Positions 59,301 through 64,000 of a stretch of 64,000 nt of DNA are shown here, in pieces; positions within the stretch are counted from its first letter, which is position 1, and every line of letters begins with the position of its first letter. The stretch is taken from positions 84,453,454-84,517,453 of the forward strand of contig OY987298.1 of the NCBI GenBank assembly GCA_963920635.1, in the 5' to 3' direction. Origin of the DNA: Pseudeuparius sepicola (lineage: Eukaryota; Arthropoda; Insecta; Coleoptera; Anthribidae). The notes under the pieces were generated by a model. It had not been told where the DNA came from. It did not search any database and saw only the letters and a list, made by a program, of their open reading frames with translations. The position numbers and the translations under genes were made by a program.

Positions 59301-62300
59301 CAATTTTCAAACATGGTGACATGCTCAAAAAAAAATTACTATGCGACGTAAATTGAGTTCTACAACACGATTCCGCCCTCCAAATTTTTCTAAAAAAATT
59401 CTAAATGCCTGGCCAGCGCACTTTTTCAATTATCAAACATGTTGACATGCTCCGAAAAAAAACTCCTATGCTACGTAAATTGAGTTCTACAACACGATTC
59501 CGCCCTCAAAATGTTCCTAAAAAATTTTTGCGTGCCTGGCCAGCGCACTTTTTCAATTTTCAAAAATGTTGACATGCTCCGAAAAAAAAATTCCTATGCG
59601 ACGTAAATTGAGTTCTACAACACGATTCCGCCCTCAAAACTTTTCTAAAAAATTTTTAAGTGCCTGGCCAGCGCACTTTTTCAATTTTCAAAAATGTTGA
59701 CATGCTCCGAAAAAAAATTCCTATGCGACGTAAATTGAGTTCTACAACACGATTCCGCCCTCAAAACTTTTCTAAAAAATTTTTAAGTGCCTGGCCAGCG
59801 CACTTTTTCAATTTTCAAAAATGTTGACATGCTCCGAAAAAAAACTCCTATGCTACGTAAATTGAGTTGTACAACACGATTCCGCCCTCAAACTGTTTCT
59901 AAAAAATTTTTGAGTGATTGGCCAGCGCACTTTTTCAATTTTCAAAAATGTTGACATGCTCCGAAAAAAAAATTTTATGCGACGTAAATTGAGTTCTACC
60001 ACACGATTCCGCCCTCAAAATTTTTCTAAAAAATTTCTAAGTGCCTGGCCAGCGCACTTTTTCAATTTTTAAAAATGTTGACATGCTCCGAAAGGAAAAT
60101 TCCTATGCGACGTAAATTGAGTTCTACCACAAGATTCCGCCCTCAAAATTTTTCTAAAAAAAATTTAAGTTCCTGGCCAGCGCACTTTTACAATTTTCAA
60201 AAATGTTGACATGCTCCGAAAAAAAACTCCTATGCGACGTAAATTGAGTTCTACAACACGATTCCGCCCTCAAAACTTTTCTATAAAATTTCTGAGTGCC
60301 TGGCCAGCGCACTTTTTCAATTTTCAAAAATGTTGACATGCTCCGAAAAAAAAAATCCTATGCGACGTAAATTGAGTTCTACCAGACGATTCCGCCCTCA
60401 AAATTTTTCTAAAAAATTTCTAAGTGCCTGGCCAGCGCACTTTTTCAATTTTCAAAAATGTTGACATGCTCAGAAAAAAATTCCTATGCGACGTAAATTG
60501 AGTTGTACAACACGATTCCGCCCTCAAAATGTTTCTAAAAAATTTTTGAGTGCCTGGCCAGCGCACTTTTTCAATTTTCAAAAATGTTGACATACTAAGA
60601 AATAAAAATTCCTATGCGACGTAAATTAAGTTCTACAACACGATTACGCCCTAAAAATTTTTCTATAAAATTACTAAGTGCCTGACCAGAGTACTTTTTC
60701 AATTTTCAAAAATGTTGACATGCTCCGAAAAAAAAGTCCTATGTGACGTAAATTGACTTCTGCATCACGATTCCGCCCACAAAATTTTCTTTTTTCTGAG
60801 TGCCTGGCCAGCGCACTTTTTCAATTTTCAAAAATGTTGACATGCTCCTAAAAAAAATTCCTATGCGACGTAAATTGAGTTCTACCGCACGATTCCGCCC
60901 TCAAAATGTTTCTAAAAAATTTTTGAGTGCCTGGACAGTGCCCTTTTTCAATTTTCAAACATGTTGACATGCTCCAAAAAAAATTACTATGCGACGTAAA
61001 TTGAGTTCTACAACACGATTCCGCCCTAAAAATTTTTCTATAAAATTTCTAAGTGCCTGGCCAGCGCACTTTTTCAATTTTCAAAAATGTTGACATGCTC
61101 CGAAAAAAAAATCCTATGCGACGTAAATTGAGTTCTACCACACGATTCCGCCTTCAAAATTTTTCTAAAAAATTTAAGTGCCTGGCCAGCGCACTTTTTC
61201 AATTTTCAAAAATGTTGACATGCTCAGAAAAAAAATTCCTATGCGACGTAAATTGAGTTGTACAACACGATTCCGCCCTCAAAATGTTTCTAAAAAATTT
61301 TTGAGTGCCTGGACAGTGCCCTTTTTAAATTTTCAAACATGTTGACATGCTCCAAAAAAAATTACTATGCGACGTAAATTGAGTTGTAAAACACGATTCC
61401 GCTCTCAAAATGTTTCTAAAAAATTTTTGAGTGCCTGGCCAGCGCACTTTTTCAATTTTCAAAAATGTTGACATACTCCGAAATAAAAATTCCTATGCGA
61501 CGTAAATTAAGTCCTACAACACGATTCCGCCCAAAAAATTTTTCTATAAAATTTCTGAGTGCCTGGCCAGCGCACTTTTTCAATTTTCAAAAATGTTGAC
61601 ATGCTCCGAAAAAAAAATCCTATGCGACGTAAATTGAGTTCTACCACACGATTCCGCCCTCAAAATTTTTCTAAAAAATTTCTAAGTGCCTGGCCAGCGC
61701 ACTTTTTCAATTTTCAAAAATGTTGACATGCTCCGAAAAAAAATTCCTATGCGACGTAAATTGAGTTGTACAACACGATTCCGCCCTCAAAATGTTTCTA
61801 AAAAATTTTTGAGTGCCTGGCCAGCGCACTTTTTCAATTTTCAAAAATGTTGACATACTCCGAAATAAAAATTCCTATGCGACGTAAATTAAGTTCTACA
61901 ACACGATTACGCCCTAAAAATTTTTCTATAAAATTTCTAAGTGCCTGACCAGAGTACTTTTTCAATTTTCAAAAATGTTGACATGCTCCGAAAAAAAAGT
62001 CCTATGTGACGTAAATTGACTTCTGCAACACGATTCCGCCCACAAAATTTTTCTAAAAAATTTCTGAGTGCCTGGCCAGCGCACTTTTTCAATTTTCAAA
62101 AATGTTGACATGCTCCTAAAAAAAAATTCCTATGCGACGTAAATTGAGTTCTACAACACGATTCCGCCCTCAAAATATTTCTAAAAAATTTTTGTGTGCC
62201 TGGCCAGCGCACTTTTTCAATTTTCAAAAATGTTTTCATGCTCCGAAAAAAAATAAAATTCCTATACGACGTAAATTGAGTTCTACCACACGATTCCGCC

Positions 62301-64000
62301 CTCAAAATTTTTTTATAAAATTTGTGAGTGCCTGGCCAGCGCACTTTTTCAATTTTCAAAAATGTTGACATGCTCCTAAAAAAAAATTCCTATGCGACGT
62401 AAATTGAGTTCTACCACACGATTCCGCCCTCAAAATTTTTCTAACAAATTTCTAAGTGCCTGGCCAGCGCACTGTTTCAATTTTCAAAAATGTTGACATG
62501 CTCCGAAAGGAAAATTCCTATGTGACGTAAATTGAGTTCTACAACACGATTCGGCCCTCAAAATTTTTCTAAAAAATTTCTGAGTGCCTGGCCAGCGCAC
62601 TTTTTCAATTTTCAAACATGGTGACATGCTCAAAAAAAAATTACTATGCGACGTAAATTGAGTTCTACAACACGATTCCGCCCTCCAAATTTTTCTAAAA
62701 AAATTCTAAATGCCTGGCCAGCGCACTTTTTCAATTATCAAACATGTTGACATGCTCCGAAAAAAAACTCCTATGCTACGTAAATTGAGTTCTACAACAC
62801 GATTCCGCCCTCAAAATGTTCCTAAAAAATTTTTGCGTGCCTGGCCAGCGCACTTTTTCAATTTTCAAAAATGTTGACATGCTCCGAAAAAAAAATTCCT
62901 ATGCGACGTAAATTGAGTTCTACAACACGATTCCGCCCTCAAAACTTTTCTAAAAAATTTTTAAGTGCCTGGCCAGCGCACTTTTTCAATTTTCAAAAAT
63001 GTTGACATGCTCCGAAAAAAAATTCCTATGCGACGTAAATTGAGTTCTACAACACGATTCCGCCCTCAAAACTTTTCTAAAAAATTTTTAAGTGCCTGGC
63101 CAGCGCACTTTTTCAATTTTCAAAAATGTTGACATGCTCCGAAAAAAACTCCTATGCTACGTAAATTGAGTTGTACAACACGATTCCGCCCTCAAACTGT
63201 TTCTAAAAAATTTTTGAGTGATTGGCCAGCGCACTTTTTCAATTTTCAAAAATGTTGACATGCTCCGAAAAAAAAATTTTATGCGACGTAAATTGAGTTC
63301 TACCACACGATTCCGCCCTCAAAATTTTTCTAAAAAATTTCTAAGTGCCTGGCCAGCGCACTTTTTCAATTTTTAAAAATGTTGACATGCTCCGAAAGGA
63401 AAATTCCTATGCGACGTAAATTGAGTTCTACCACAAGATTCCGCCCTCAAAATTTTTCTAAAAAAAATTTAAGTTCCTGGCCAGCGCACTTTTACAATTT
63501 TCAAAAATGTTGACATGCTCCGAAAAAAAACTCCTATGCGACGTAAATTGAGTTCTACAACACGATTCCGCCCTCAAAACTTTTCTATAAAATTTCTGAG
63601 TGCCTGGCCAGCGCACTTTTTCAATTTTCAAAAATGTTGACATGCTCCGAAAAAAAAAATCCTATGCGACGTAAATTGAGTTCTACCAGACGATTCCGCC
63701 CTCAAAATTTTTCTAAAAAATTTCTAAGTGCCTGGCCAGCGCACTTTTTCAATTTTCAAAAATGTTGACATGCTCAGAAAAAAATTCCTATGCGACGTAA
63801 ATTGAGTTGTACAACACGATTCCGCCCTCAAAATGTTTCTAAAAAATTTTTGAGTGCCTGGCCAGCGCACTTTTTCAATTTTCAAAAATGTTGACATACT
63901 AAGAAATACAAATTCCTATGCGACGTAAATTAAATTCTACAACACGATTACGCCCTAAAAATTTTTCTATAAAATTACTAAGTGCCTGACCAGAGTACTT
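56337..64000 (+). repeat. Right copy of the 30,690 bp-spaced block (C2, mosaic, D0 repeated)
   Basis: Subparts map as follows: C2 copy 56,337-57,489; mosaic copy 57,490-59,020; first D part 59,021-60,587; D0 copy 60,588-63,891; start of a long-signature D unit 63,892-64,000. No length difference from the left copy was found, since checkpoints at the start, middle and end all give 30,690. Such agreement implies a recent copying event, or the same sequence placed twice in an assembly. Confidence 0.92.

Larger units (their letters stand above)
1..64000 (+). repeat. Continuous tandem satellite array, ~127 bp monomer, head-to-tail across the window
   Basis: Every line of the window carries the same landmarks in the same order. 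They are GTGCCTGGCCAGCGCAC, CTTTTTCAATTTTCAAAAATG, TTGACATGCTCCG followed by a poly-A run, CCTATGCGACGTAAATTGAG, CTACAACACGATTCCGCCC, and an AT-rich tail ending in AAAAAATTT. The landmarks recur about every 127 bp, giving roughly 500 monomers. No monomer is inverted, and no foreign segment longer than a few bases was seen. The array runs off both window ends, so its full length is unknown. Long homogeneous arrays like this are typical of eukaryotic heterochromatin. I do not recognise the monomer as a named satellite, and nothing in it identifies the host. Confidence 0.97.

Noticed and set aside
1..64000. CRISPR array, because of short regular repeats
   Set aside because: There are no unique spacers: the entire 127 bp period is repeated, and no cas-like gene is present.
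1..64000. tRNA, rRNA or other structured RNA genes
   Set aside because: No cloverleaf, rRNA-like or snRNA-like segment was seen, and no part of the window lies outside the monomer pattern.

Overview
The whole 64 kb window is one uninterrupted satellite DNA array. It is built from roughly 500 head-to-tail copies of a monomer of about 127 bp, with a usual range of about 122 to 132 bp. Reading both strands, I found no protein-coding gene, rRNA, tRNA, transposon, CRISPR array or stretch of unique sequence. All monomers point the same way. A canonical monomer has about 37% G+C (47 of 127 by hand count), a GC-rich dyad at its left end (GTGCCTGGCCAGCGCAC), several A/T tracts, a variable poly-A run after GCTCCG, and an AT-rich right end. 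This organisation is that of eukaryotic nuclear heterochromatin, centromeric or pericentromeric in type. The sequence does not let me name the species. I do not recognise the monomer as a named satellite family.

The interest lies in the hierarchy above the monomer. Diagnostic variants are shared between distant monomers in fixed order, so the array resolves into nested higher-order repeats (HORs). Region A (1-15,515) holds four related units of 20 to 26 monomers (3,040, 2,538, 3,296 and 3,042 bp) around a mosaic and a short ladder (5,623-9,177). Region B (15,476-23,921) is a unit of about 4,320 bp (34 monomers) followed by a second copy missing its end. Region C (24,116-26,799) is a 1,531 bp unit (12 monomers) followed by a partial second copy. 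A mosaic follows (26,800-28,330). Region D (28,331-56,336) starts with a 3,304 bp unit (26 monomers) and continues with five nearly identical tandem units of 4,586, 4,586, 4,582, 4,590 and 4,454 bp (36 monomers, 35 in the last). From 56,337 to the window end the sequence repeats 25,647-33,310 at an offset of exactly 30,690 bp.

The families are related. The 4,586 bp unit is the 3,304 bp unit plus a 1,282 bp (10-monomer) tandem duplication, and an 834 bp part of the expanded unit matches region C. About 1.26 kb of region A (6,474-7,735) matches region D. A linked pair of variant monomers (the 'anchor dimer') recurs in every family and was used here to phase the units. The pattern fits repeated unequal exchange or segmental amplification at several scales, with the 4.6 kb unit among the youngest expansions. 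Open reading frames of up to 127 codons occur on both strands, but they are by-products of monomers close to 126 bp (42 codons) and are not annotated as genes. All comparisons were made by eye; alignment-based identities were not computed.
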